From Labilibaculum sp. (GTDB taxonomy: Bacteria > Bacteroidota > Bacteroidia > Bacteroidales > Marinifilaceae), in assembly GCF_963664555.1 (NCBI RefSeq), contig NZ_OY761461.1:4009769-4073768 (forward strand): 64,000 nucleotides of DNA, given 5' to 3'. Shown here one piece after another: positions 9,741-17,340 of this stretch (its first letter is position 1; each line of letters begins with the position of its first letter). The notes under the pieces were generated by a model, which was given only the letters and a program-made list of their open reading frames with translations, was not told the DNA's origin and did not search any database. The translations under genes and the position numbers were made by a program.

Positions 9741-11286
9741 AATCCCTGTTCTTATTCTGCTTTTGTATGTTATTGTTGCAACAGCTGGAATTAGCGGCTC
9801 AATTTATATTTTAGACGAGGCCAAAAATGCAGAGTGTGCCCGCGAAATGATGGAAAGCGGAAATTATATTATTCCCGGGTTCAATTATGAATTGCGCACC
9901 GATAAACCTCCGCTACACTACTTTTTCATGCTTTTATCGTACAAAATTTTTGGTATTTCATCCTGGTCAGCACGTTTTTTTTCGATCGTTTTTGGAGCCT
10001 TAAGCTTACTAATCACATACTTTTTTGTGAAAAAATGGCTGGGCATTAAATCAGCCTACTTCAGTTCATTGGTTCTGATATCTTCCCTTCATTTTGGGGT
10101 TTTCTTTCACATGGCAGTACCCGATCCGTACCTCCTGTTTTTCTTTACCGCTTCTTTATTCCTGTTTTTTGAATCTCTTCAGGAAAAAAACAGATTTGCT
10201 GCAATGGGCATGTATATTTGCCTGGCTCTGGGCGCTTTATCGAAAGGTCCTATTGCGGTTTTACTGCCCGGATTCATTATGCTCCTCTATTTACTGCTCA
10301 GCAAAAAATTACAATCCTCTACTATTTGGGGATTAAAACCCATATCCGGACTTCTCATTTTTGCTGCAATAGCTTTACCCTGGTACCTTTTGGTCCATCG
10401 GGAAACTCATGGAGAATGGACGCATGGATTTTTCTTTGAACACAATCTGGAACGCTTTGCCAGCACCAAAGAAGGTCATGGAGGAAGCTTTTTAATGGCA
10501 TCTGGCTTTGTACTGATGGGTTTGTTTCCTTTTTCAATATTTCTGGTTCGTGCCCTATCGCATGCTTATCGAAATAAAAAGAAGGATGTATTGCTGTTTG
10601 CTCTTGTTGCCGGACTTACAATCACCCTGTTTTTTAGTCTGTCGTCAACTCGATTGCCAAACTATACTGCACCTGCCTACCCGTTTTTTGCGATTCTTAT
10701 TGGTTCTTTGCTCGCCAAACAAAAACAGCCTGCATACAGGTGGGAGCTCATTGTGCTGTTTATTGTTGCCATTCTGATTGTTACAGCAGGTTATTTCGCT
10801 CTGGATATTGAGAAACAATACACTTTTTTAAAACCACAGCTATTACTGCTTTTGCCCGGAATCATTGGAGCCGGATTTGCTTTGAAACTCTATAAAAAAA
10901 GAACGTTAAATTTCACGATTCATCTAATCAGCTATTCTTTTATTCTTCTCTCCTTTTTCCTTTCGGAGATTGTTTTTTTTCAAATTGCCAAACAAAACCC
11001 GGTCACCCTGTCGCTGCCATACATCAATAAAGATGAACCCATTGCCTGCTATAAAAAATTCAATCCTTCCTATCCTTTTTATCTAAAGCAAAAAATTATA
11101 AAACTGGAAAGTATTGAAAGCATTAAAGATTTCCTGCAGAATCATCCTGATGCCTGTGTTATCAGTACAAGTAAAAGTCTGCAGGATGCAAACTACTCTG
11201 AATTTGCCGTAAAAATATTTGAACAAAAAGATGTTTTCGAGAACAGAACCACTGTAATCTTAAAGAATAAACTCACAAAGAACTAA
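9703..11286 (+). CDS. GT39/ArnT-like membrane glycosyltransferase
   Basis: This 527-aa GT-C fold protein has about 12 predicted membrane helices. The first periplasmic loop has the acidic motif in YILDEAKNAECAREMMESG (the DE pair is the catalytic motif of this clan) followed by DKPPLHYFF, matching the KPP signature of ArnT-like transferases. Members transfer a sugar from a polyprenyl-phosphate carrier to lipid A, protein or other acceptors on the periplasmic side. It overlaps the upstream PAP2 gene and is four bases from the downstream GT2 gene, which would make the polyprenyl-phosphate sugar. The three together resemble an ArnC/ArnT-type module with a phosphatase. The identity of the sugar is unknown. 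Confidence 0.9.
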   Translation: MRSFLISIHPKIKIPVLILLLYVIVATAGISGSIYILDEAKNAECAREMMESGNYIIPGFNYELRTDKPPLHYFFMLLSYKIFGISSWSARFFSIVFGALSLLITYFFVKKWLGIKSAYFSSLVLISSLHFGVFFHMAVPDPYLLFFFTASLFLFFESLQEKNRFAAMGMYICLALGALSKGPIAVLLPGFIMLLYLLLSKKLQSSTIWGLKPISGLLIFAAIALPWYLLVHRETHGEWTHGFFFEHNLERFASTKEGHGGSFLMASGFVLMGLFPFSIFLVRALSHAYRNKKKDVLLFALVAGLTITLFFSLSSTRLPNYTAPAYPFFAILIGSLLAKQKQPAYRWELIVLFIVAILIVTAGYFALDIEKQYTFLKPQLLLLLPGIIGAGFALKLYKKRTLNFTIHLISYSFILLSFFLSEIVFFQIAKQNPVTLSLPYINKDEPIACYKKFNPSYPFYLKQKIIKLESIESIKDFLQNHPDACVISTSKSLQDANYSEFAVKIFEQKDVFENRTTVILKNKLTKN

Positions 11287-11290
11287 AAGC

Positions 11291-12244
11291 ATGAAAAAAC
11301 TCAGTCTTGTTATCTGTGTTTACAATGAGGAACTAAATATTGCTCCTTTAAGCGAGAAAATTATTCAATCATTAACCGATTACGAATATGAAGTTATTTT
11401 CGTAGATGACGGCTCAACAGATGCAACCCGAAACAACATTCTGAATATTAATGATGAACGCTTTGTAATGGTTCAACTTCGAAAAAATTACGGACAAAGC
11501 TCAGCATTGGCGGCCGGAATTTCGGTGGCCACGGGAGAATACATTGTCACCCTTGACGGGGATTTGCAAAACGATCCGGCAGATATTCCCATGATGGTGC
11601 AATTGGCCGAATACGGAGACTGGGATTTGGTAGCAGGAATTCGAAGCAATAGAAAAGATGGCTTGCTTTTGCGTTTAATTCCCAGCAAAATTGCCAATTA
11701 CCTAATTCGTTTGCTCACTAAAGTGAATATAAAGGACTATGGCTGTACGCTTAAAGTTTACAAAAATGAAATTGCCAAAGAACTTGGCCTTTATGGAGAA
11801 CTGCACCGGTTTATTCCTATTCTTGCCAGCTCGAACGGGGCAAGCATTACTCAAATACCGGTAAAACATCATGCCCGGCAATTTGGAAAAACAAAGTACA
11901 ATTTATCAAGAACCTTTAAAGTTGCAAGCGATCTTATTTTAATGGTTTTTCTTACCCGATACATGCAAAAACCCATGCATATCTTCGGCGGTTTGGGCAT
12001 TCTGATATTTACAGTCGGAGCCATTCTAAATATTTATTTGTTAAGCCTTAAAATAATGGGAGAAGACATTTGGGGGAAACCCATCCTTATTTTAGCCTTG
12101 CTTATGGTGCTTGGGGGAATTCAACTGATTACCATTGGTATCATATCCGAAATACAAATGCGGACCTACTACGAATCGCAGCAAAAAAGTCCCTTTAAAA
12201 TTAAAAGAATCGTTTCGAGCAAAGCAAATTCGCTTGTCAAATAG
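11291..12244 (+). CDS. GT2 polyprenyl-phosphate glycosyltransferase (ArnC/DPM1-like)
   Basis: This 317-aa protein starts with a GT-A family 2 domain (LSLVICVYNEELNIAPL, VDDGSTD, and the metal-binding LDGDLQNDP). It ends in two membrane helices at about residues 228-250 and 265-290. This is the layout of ArnC, GtrB and DPM1-type enzymes, which move a sugar from a nucleotide donor to undecaprenyl phosphate on the cytoplasmic face. The start is four bases after the ArnT-like gene, so the pair very likely works in series: this enzyme charges the carrier and the GT39 enzyme uses it outside. Length is normal for the family. Confidence 0.92.
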   Translation: MKKLSLVICVYNEELNIAPLSEKIIQSLTDYEYEVIFVDDGSTDATRNNILNINDERFVMVQLRKNYGQSSALAAGISVATGEYIVTLDGDLQNDPADIPMMVQLAEYGDWDLVAGIRSNRKDGLLLRLIPSKIANYLIRLLTKVNIKDYGCTLKVYKNEIAKELGLYGELHRFIPILASSNGASITQIPVKHHARQFGKTKYNLSRTFKVASDLILMVFLTRYMQKPMHIFGGLGILIFTVGAILNIYLLSLKIMGEDIWGKPILILALLMVLGGIQLITIGIISEIQMRTYYESQQKSPFKIKRIVSSKANSLVK

Positions 12245-12472
12245 AAAGAGAACAAAAAAAATGACACCATTATATGAACACTCTCACCAAAATGCCTGTA
12301 ATAAACACTATCCCCCAGGCATGTACCACCCTCCAATTGGCCTAGGTGCCCCTTCCATTGGCAAATTCTTCTCTTCAATTGGTATTGCCCCCCTCTTTTT
12401 TTGCGAAAACTTTTAGTTCCCTGTTGGCTCTTACCATTTTTATATTTTCTAATTTTACATTTTCCTAAAAAT

Positions 12473-12949
12473 ATGTCTATGTTGAAATTAAATGCCTTTA
12501 TGCTTCTTGCAGGTTTTATCAGTTTGGTTTCCTGCCAGCAAAATAATGTTGAAATGTATGCCCTGCGCTTAAAACCGGGGATGGATCTGAAACAGGAAAT
12601 GGCACAATTTGTTAAAACCAATCAGCTGCAATCGGCATCGGTTTCTACCTGTGTGGGAAGTTTGAGAGAACTGATTATTCGGCCCGCAAATCAGAAAGAG
12701 CTTTTGCATTTAAAGGGTCATTACGAAATTGTTTCTTTAACCGGAACATTTGCAGACCATGGTAAAAACAATCATATTCATATCTCGGTATCGGATAGCA
12801 CAGGTAATATGATTGGTGGTCATCTGGTGGATGGCAATATCATTTACACGACTGCAGAAATCGTGCTTCTCAATAATAAAGGCCTGAATTTTACACGTGT
12901 TGTTGATCCTGAAACAACATTTTACGAACTAGAAGTTGTGGGGAACTAA
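12473..12949 (+). CDS. PPC/DUF296-domain lipoprotein
   Basis: I place the start at 12473 because it opens directly into a lipoprotein signal peptide (AFMLLAGFISLVSC, lipid-carrying Cys21). An upstream in-frame ATG at 12401 would bury that signal. Residues about 25-158 are a PPC (plants and prokaryotes conserved, DUF296) domain, with the characteristic NHIHISVSDSTGNMIGGHL followed by V and a C-terminal E-L-E-V. Bacterial PPC proteins are small trimers of unclear function that are normally cytoplasmic; plant homologues carry AT-hooks. An exported, membrane-anchored version argues against DNA binding for this one. It follows the GT2 gene by about 230 bases in the same direction and may or may not be cotranscribed. 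Confidence 0.85.
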   Translation: MSMLKLNAFMLLAGFISLVSCQQNNVEMYALRLKPGMDLKQEMAQFVKTNQLQSASVSTCVGSLRELIIRPANQKELLHLKGHYEIVSLTGTFADHGKNNHIHISVSDSTGNMIGGHLVDGNIIYTTAEIVLLNNKGLNFTRVVDPETTFYELEVVGN

Positions 12950-12954
12950 TACCG

Positions 12955-13060
12955 AATTAACATCAAAACTCATCTTATAAAATAGTGCTTATAGAATCAA
13001 GTCATACCCTGACCAAAACGGCTTGCATACAGTAAGAGCATGACAAGCTGGTATTTTAAG
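12955..13060 (+). repeat. Left half of a split intergenic repeat
   Basis: Bases 12955-12983 (AATTAACATCAAAAC...) match 15700-15728 at 27 of 29 positions. The later AAGCTGGTATTTTAAG at about 13045-13060 resembles the hairpin arm at 15769. In the other copy these parts sit within 170 bp of each other; here the companion half appears only at 13774, beyond the thioesterase gene. Confidence 0.6.
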
Positions 13061-13233
13061 CAGGCTGTTGATATTAAATTGGTATCAATGGTAAAATTCA
13101 TACCAACTTTTTCATTTTCTGTTTATCACCATTTGACGGCATGGATTTTCCCGTATTTTTTTTTAGCACACCAATCTTATTGGTATCTTCAAACTGAAGA
13201 TCACATAAAAGTCAGAACTAAAAAATAGTTACA

Positions 13234-13695
13234 ATGAAAGGAATACAGGATTACTACCCGGACCATTTTGCGCATTGTTACGGTTGCGGCAGGTTAAATG
13301 AACACGGACATCAGATTAAAACTTTTTGGGAGGGTGAAGGAACGATTACCCGCTTTGTGCCCAAAGAATATCACACGGCTATTCCCGGTTTTGTATACGG
13401 CGGACTGCTGGCCTCGCTGATAGATTGCCACGGAACCGGCTCGGCGGCATTGGCCTTGGCTAAAGCACAGGGAATTGAGCTTTCGGAAACCAACGCTCCC
13501 CGTTGCGTTACGGCCTCGTTGCAGGTAAAATATTTAAAACCCACACCCATTGGCGGCGAAATAGTAATTAAAGGGAAAATTAAAGAAGTTGGAGCTCGAA
13601 AAGTAATTGTGGAAGCGGAACTGTTTGCAAACGGGGTGCTTTGCGTAGTTGGCGAGGTTGTTTCAGTTTTAGTTCCCGATCATTTTGGGCAGTAA
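13234..13695 (+). CDS. PaaI-type hotdog thioesterase
   Basis: This 153-aa single hotdog-domain protein belongs to the PaaI/acyl-CoA thioesterase group. The N-terminal HCYGCGRLNEHGHQIK is typical of one subgroup. The hotdog helix with its active-site region is PGFVYGGLLASLIDCHGTGS, followed by the SLQVKYLKPTPIGGEIVIKG strand pair. It should hydrolyse small acyl-CoA thioesters in the cytoplasm; the substrate is unknown. The gene stands alone, and by eye it is richer in G+C than its neighbours. It lies between the two halves of a repeat that is contiguous at 15700-15862, which suggests it arrived as a unit. The ATG at 13234 has an A-rich upstream stretch. Confidence 0.88.
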   Translation: MKGIQDYYPDHFAHCYGCGRLNEHGHQIKTFWEGEGTITRFVPKEYHTAIPGFVYGGLLASLIDCHGTGSAALALAKAQGIELSETNAPRCVTASLQVKYLKPTPIGGEIVIKGKIKEVGARKVIVEAELFANGVLCVVGEVVSVLVPDHFGQ

Positions 13696-13773
13696 AAAAT
13701 ACTGTCCGAAAAGAAACTTTTTAACAGGGAGTTTAAAACCGTATTGCTAAACAAATTTTGAACAGACTGATAA

Positions 13774-13831
13774 GCAAGCTGATTATAGTTTAAATTTTTT
13801 CGAAAAAGCAGGGATGACTGCAAGGCACAAA
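13774..13831 (+). repeat. Right half of a split intergenic repeat
   Basis: GCAAGCT followed by GTTTAAATTTTTTCGAAAAA and CAGGGATGACTGCAAGGCAC aligns with 15805-15862. The match is clear but diverged (roughly three quarters identical by eye). See the left half at 12955. Confidence 0.55.
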
Positions 13832-13889
13832 ATCACGCTTTTAAGAGCGTTTAATAGATTCATCCGCCTAATAAAACTGAGCCAAAGAC

Positions 13890-15461
13890 TTAGTAGTGAC
13901 TGTTGTTCTCCTCAAATCCCTTGAAATCTTTTAAAACATAGATATTGAAATTATTGATTTCTGTTCCGCGATAGAGAGTTTTTCGGGTAGTAAAGGAGCC
14001 AATCTCCTCAAAACTATCTTTTAATTTGTCCTTTATTGGTGTTGTACTGATGAAAATTCCATAATATTTTTTGTTGACAAACTGTTCCAGTCCCGGCCAA
14101 AGGCTGAATTGATTCATGCGGTTGTTGTAATTTAAAAAATAAGTTGCTGGTTGTTCTTCAAGATAAAATTGCATCTCGGAGCTAATGTGATAGTTATTCG
14201 AAAATACAAAACAGTTCGTAGAAGGAATCCTTCTTTTCAATGAATCAACATGTTGGGCAAGGCTTTTCCAGCCTGCTAACCTACTTGTCGGATCTAATTT
14301 AACGTGAATAATTTTCTGAATTCCCACTTTATCAAGAACGGATAGATTGGTAATGAGTAACACCAGCATAAAAGTTGCTGCAGCACCCGCCCCTAATCTG
14401 CCGGTTTTTTTTCCCGTTACAGCCCAATGAGCCAAAGCAACCGGAATTGTGGCGTAGGCAAACATGGGCCAGTTTACTTCAACGCCCGATCTTCTGACGA
14501 ATGCAATGGGCATAAAAACAAAGAATACCATGATACCCGGAAGGATAAGATATACCATTTCATCTGAAAGCTGCTTATGGATCCATGATTTTAGGATTTT
14601 AATATAAAAACCTATAAAGAATGGAGATAAAATGACAATCTGCCCGAAAATATATTCCAAAAAATTAAAAGCCAGCTTCTCTATTTGGACAGCTTCTTTC
14701 GTATTTCCCGCAAGATATTGAACGTGACGCAGACCTACAAAGTCATTTTTTATATTCCAAATAACAACAGGCAAAAAAAACAGTAAGCCTATACTCACTC
14801 CAACATAGAGCTTTCGGCTTCGAAAAACATGGGAATGGCTTCGCAATAAAAATACAAATAAACAAGGCAGTATTAAAAGGATGGAATACTTTGAAATGAT
14901 ACCCAACCCAAGGCAAATGCCAAAATAAATCCAATTCTTCATGAAATTGTTATTTACAGCTCTCCAGAATAAAAAAAGAGAGAGAAGCCAAAATAACAGA
15001 AGAGGGCTATCGGTTGTGAAGAAAGATGAGGGAAGCCAAATAAAGGGCAGAACATAACTTAGAAAAGATGCGATTGTGGCTGTCCTGCGATTGTGGAAGA
15101 GTTCCAAAGTAAGATAATAGCAAGTCATTGCAATGCCAAATCCAACAAGAATGGCATTGATCCGAATGCCTAAAGGAGTATTCCCCAAAAGTGAAGTGGA
15201 GAACCAGTTTAAATAAGCTATTAAAGGTGGTTTGGAGTAGTAGGACAGCTGCAGGTGACGAGACCAGATCCAATATTGTGCTTCTTCTGAATAAATTTCC
15301 AAAGAACTCCATTGCACGTATAAAATCCTTAGTATGACAATTAAAAGGTGAAAGGCAAGCAGAATGGTGAATCTGGAATATACCGCATCACGTAAAATTG
15401 AGCATTTCTCCTCAATAAATTCAAATAAAAAAGAAATACCAAATCGTGAATGCCCAGCCAT
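13890..15461 (-). CDS. GT39/ArnT-like membrane glycosyltransferase
   Basis: This 523-aa multi-helix GT-C protein carries, in the first large periplasmic loop, YSEEAQYWIWSRHLQLSYYS followed by KPPLIAYL. EE-A-x-Y-W ... K-P-P is the ArnT/GT83-like version of the catalytic acidic motif. About 10-12 helices follow, then a soluble C-terminal region of about 110 residues. It is predicted to transfer a sugar from a polyprenyl-phosphate donor on the outer face of the inner membrane. It is monocistronic and convergent with the thioesterase gene, so the link to the GT operon at 9009 is functional resemblance only. The first ~25 residues are polar and the true start may be slightly downstream. Confidence 0.88.
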   Translation of the reverse strand: MAGHSRFGISFLFEFIEEKCSILRDAVYSRFTILLAFHLLIVILRILYVQWSSLEIYSEEAQYWIWSRHLQLSYYSKPPLIAYLNWFSTSLLGNTPLGIRINAILVGFGIAMTCYYLTLELFHNRRTATIASFLSYVLPFIWLPSSFFTTDSPLLLFWLLSLFLFWRAVNNNFMKNWIYFGICLGLGIISKYSILLILPCLFVFLLRSHSHVFRSRKLYVGVSIGLLFFLPVVIWNIKNDFVGLRHVQYLAGNTKEAVQIEKLAFNFLEYIFGQIVILSPFFIGFYIKILKSWIHKQLSDEMVYLILPGIMVFFVFMPIAFVRRSGVEVNWPMFAYATIPVALAHWAVTGKKTGRLGAGAAATFMLVLLITNLSVLDKVGIQKIIHVKLDPTSRLAGWKSLAQHVDSLKRRIPSTNCFVFSNNYHISSEMQFYLEEQPATYFLNYNNRMNQFSLWPGLEQFVNKKYYGIFISTTPIKDKLKDSFEEIGSFTTRKTLYRGTEINNFNIYVLKDFKGFEENNSHY

Positions 15462-15967
15462 AAATTAAGAATATGAATTCAACGACGAAGACCTGGACAT
15501 TTATTGCAAAAAATCCAGTATATCAGTCTAATATACAACATTCTATATAAGTGAGCCAGACATTTCTTACCTGTTTCCATAAAAAAAATGGTGCAAGTCG
15601 AAAACGTAATTGTTCTAATAGTACTTTATCGTTTAAAGGGAAATTTTTATGTTTCTATTTTATAGTTCTGCAAAACGTTATCCTCTGCGTGTAATCCCAA
15701 ATTAACATCAAAACCAATCTTATAAAATGTTTCTTTTTAGCTATATATTTGTTCTCTATACAAAAAATAAGCTTGCTGGTATTTGTGATGCAACACAAAT
15801 ACCAGCAAGCTTTTAATCGTTTAAATCTTTTCGAAAAAATCGGGATAATTCCTTGGTACAAATGCCAGGTTGAGCTTCTCGAAACACCACATTAAAAAAA
15901 TGGATTCTTCGGCTTTGCTTAGAATGACAATTCCCTGTTTTTGTAAGACTGTTTACATCCGCAGTAT
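15462..15967. other. Intergenic region with repeat copy and a perfect 19-bp hairpin
   Basis: No gene is supported. The region holds the contiguous copy of the repeat (15700-15862). Inside it is a perfect 19-bp stem: AAGCTTGCTGGTATTTGTG at 15769-15787 and its exact complement at 15794-15812 around a 6-base ATGCAA loop, followed by TT and then AATCG. It lies between two leftward genes and could stop transcription toward the TolC gene, although the T-run is short. Confidence 0.6.
15700..15862 (+). repeat. Contiguous copy of the intergenic repeat
   Basis: This copy carries, in order, the 29-base block matching 12955-12983, the 19-bp hairpin, and the block matching 13774-13831 ending CTTGGTACAAA. 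It shows that the two blocks flanking the thioesterase gene belong to one element. Confidence 0.6.
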
Positions 15968-17266
15968 TTATTTCGTCTGTTCGCTTAAAATTCCACCTGT
16001 CATTCGCACCAATGCCGTTCTCGATTGAATCAGATTAAAAATAGCATTCACTCTTGACAAAGCCACATTCTGATAGGTGATCTGAATATCCCGGTAGTTG
16101 AACGAATTGATGCTGCCAGACTCATATTTATCCTTTGAAATGCTGAGGTTGAGCTCTGCTGCCGCTAAATTCTCCTCAGCAAGCTGATACAGTTCTTTTC
16201 GAACTTCATACAACTCAAATTGCTGAGCCAGTAAATTAGTCAGAGAATGTTTTACATCTTCCGTTTCAACCTTTCCTATTTCTTCCTGAATTTTTGCAAT
16301 CTGCATGGCTCTTCGATTCGAATTTCCATTAAAAATCATGAAATTCAAGCTCACATTGGCATAAAAATTATGCGAATCAGCAGTTGAAGCAGGCAGACCA
16401 TCCAGTTTCAGCCGGGTTGAGTTTTCCTGTACACCGGCTCCCAATGAAACACGAGGATAATAATTGCTTCGTGCCATATCTACATCCCTTTTCAGCAACA
16501 TTTCCTGTATGTATCTATTTTTAAGAGTATTGTTTCCCGAAAGCATTTTATCCAGCAATGCAGCCATCTGAAATTCTTCATTTACGGGTAAGAACTCATC
16601 GGCGAAAGTATAGGTTTCGCTCTCTTTAACACCCAGAAGAAAATTTAAGTCCCGAACAGAATTATTAAAATTCACTTCCTGAATCAGGAAGGATGAACGA
16701 TCCTGCAACCATGCATTTTGCGCCTGTAAAACATCATAGGTAACCGAACTTCCCAGCTCTTTTCCAACTTTCACCTTCTCGTATCTATCCGACGATAAAA
16801 TCATCACTTTTTGGGCAACCTCCATGCGCTCCTTCTCTAACAATACCTTATAATAGGAAAGAATGATCAGTTCAATTTTGTTTTCGATGGCAATTATGGT
16901 GTTTCCCTTCGACAACTGAGCCAGATCATCGAATTTATCTTTTCGGATCTGTACCGCAAACCCATCAAATAAAGTCCAGTTTACATCCAAAGAAGGAATT
17001 AAACTGTTGCGGGTAAAATCTGCATCTTCATTGTAATCTTTACTATTTCGATACGCAAGATTAAATTCAAGGCTGGGATAAGCTCCTGCATTTCCCCAGG
17101 TATTATTCAATTCAGAAACCTTTTCTGATTTTCGATAGATCTTTAACTGATAATTGTTCTCCAATCCTACCTCGATGGCTTTAGACAGACTTAATTCTTC
17201 CTGTGCCTGCACAATAAACTGACCACACAGAATGAAGGCTATAAATAATGATACTTTTCTGATCAT
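15968..17266 (-). CDS. TolC-family outer membrane efflux protein
   Basis: This 432-aa protein has a signal peptide (ending IVQAQ) and two repeats of long alpha-helical segments of the outer membrane efflux protein family, typified by LSLSKAIEVGLENNYQLKIY near the start. The family forms trimeric outer-membrane channels with a periplasmic helical barrel. It is the last gene of the adaptor-pump-channel operon, 74 bases after the RND gene, and completes a tripartite exporter. Length is normal. A GC-rich hairpin in the gap before it may modulate expression relative to the pump. Confidence 0.93.
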   Translation of the reverse strand: MIRKVSLFIAFILCGQFIVQAQEELSLSKAIEVGLENNYQLKIYRKSEKVSELNNTWGNAGAYPSLEFNLAYRNSKDYNEDADFTRNSLIPSLDVNWTLFDGFAVQIRKDKFDDLAQLSKGNTIIAIENKIELIILSYYKVLLEKERMEVAQKVMILSSDRYEKVKVGKELGSSVTYDVLQAQNAWLQDRSSFLIQEVNFNNSVRDLNFLLGVKESETYTFADEFLPVNEEFQMAALLDKMLSGNNTLKNRYIQEMLLKRDVDMARSNYYPRVSLGAGVQENSTRLKLDGLPASTADSHNFYANVSLNFMIFNGNSNRRAMQIAKIQEEIGKVETEDVKHSLTNLLAQQFELYEVRKELYQLAEENLAAAELNLSISKDKYESGSINSFNYRDIQITYQNVALSRVNAIFNLIQSRTALVRMTGGILSEQTK

Positions 17267-17287
17267 TTGATTTGTTCTTTATTTAAT

Positions 17288-17314
17288 CCCCGGTCCCCGA
17301 ACCAAAGTCCGGGG
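17288..17314 (-). promoter_or_regulatory. GC-rich intercistronic hairpin in the RND operon
   Basis: CCCCGG (17288-17293) pairs with CCGGGG (17309-17314) around a 15-base loop, between the pump and channel genes. There is no T-run, so it is more likely an mRNA-processing or stability element than a terminator. Confidence 0.45.
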
Positions 17315-17340
17315 CAATTTATACAGGGCGATTCATATTT

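Noticed and set aside
12169..12621. 150-aa ORF on the minus strand
   Set aside because: It overlaps the GT2 and PPC genes, has low-quality composition and no start context; short CCAATTGG repeats at 12330-12390 create it.
13040..13228. 62-aa ORF upstream of the thioesterase
   Set aside because: It lies over the left half of the intergenic repeat and has no protein-like pattern.
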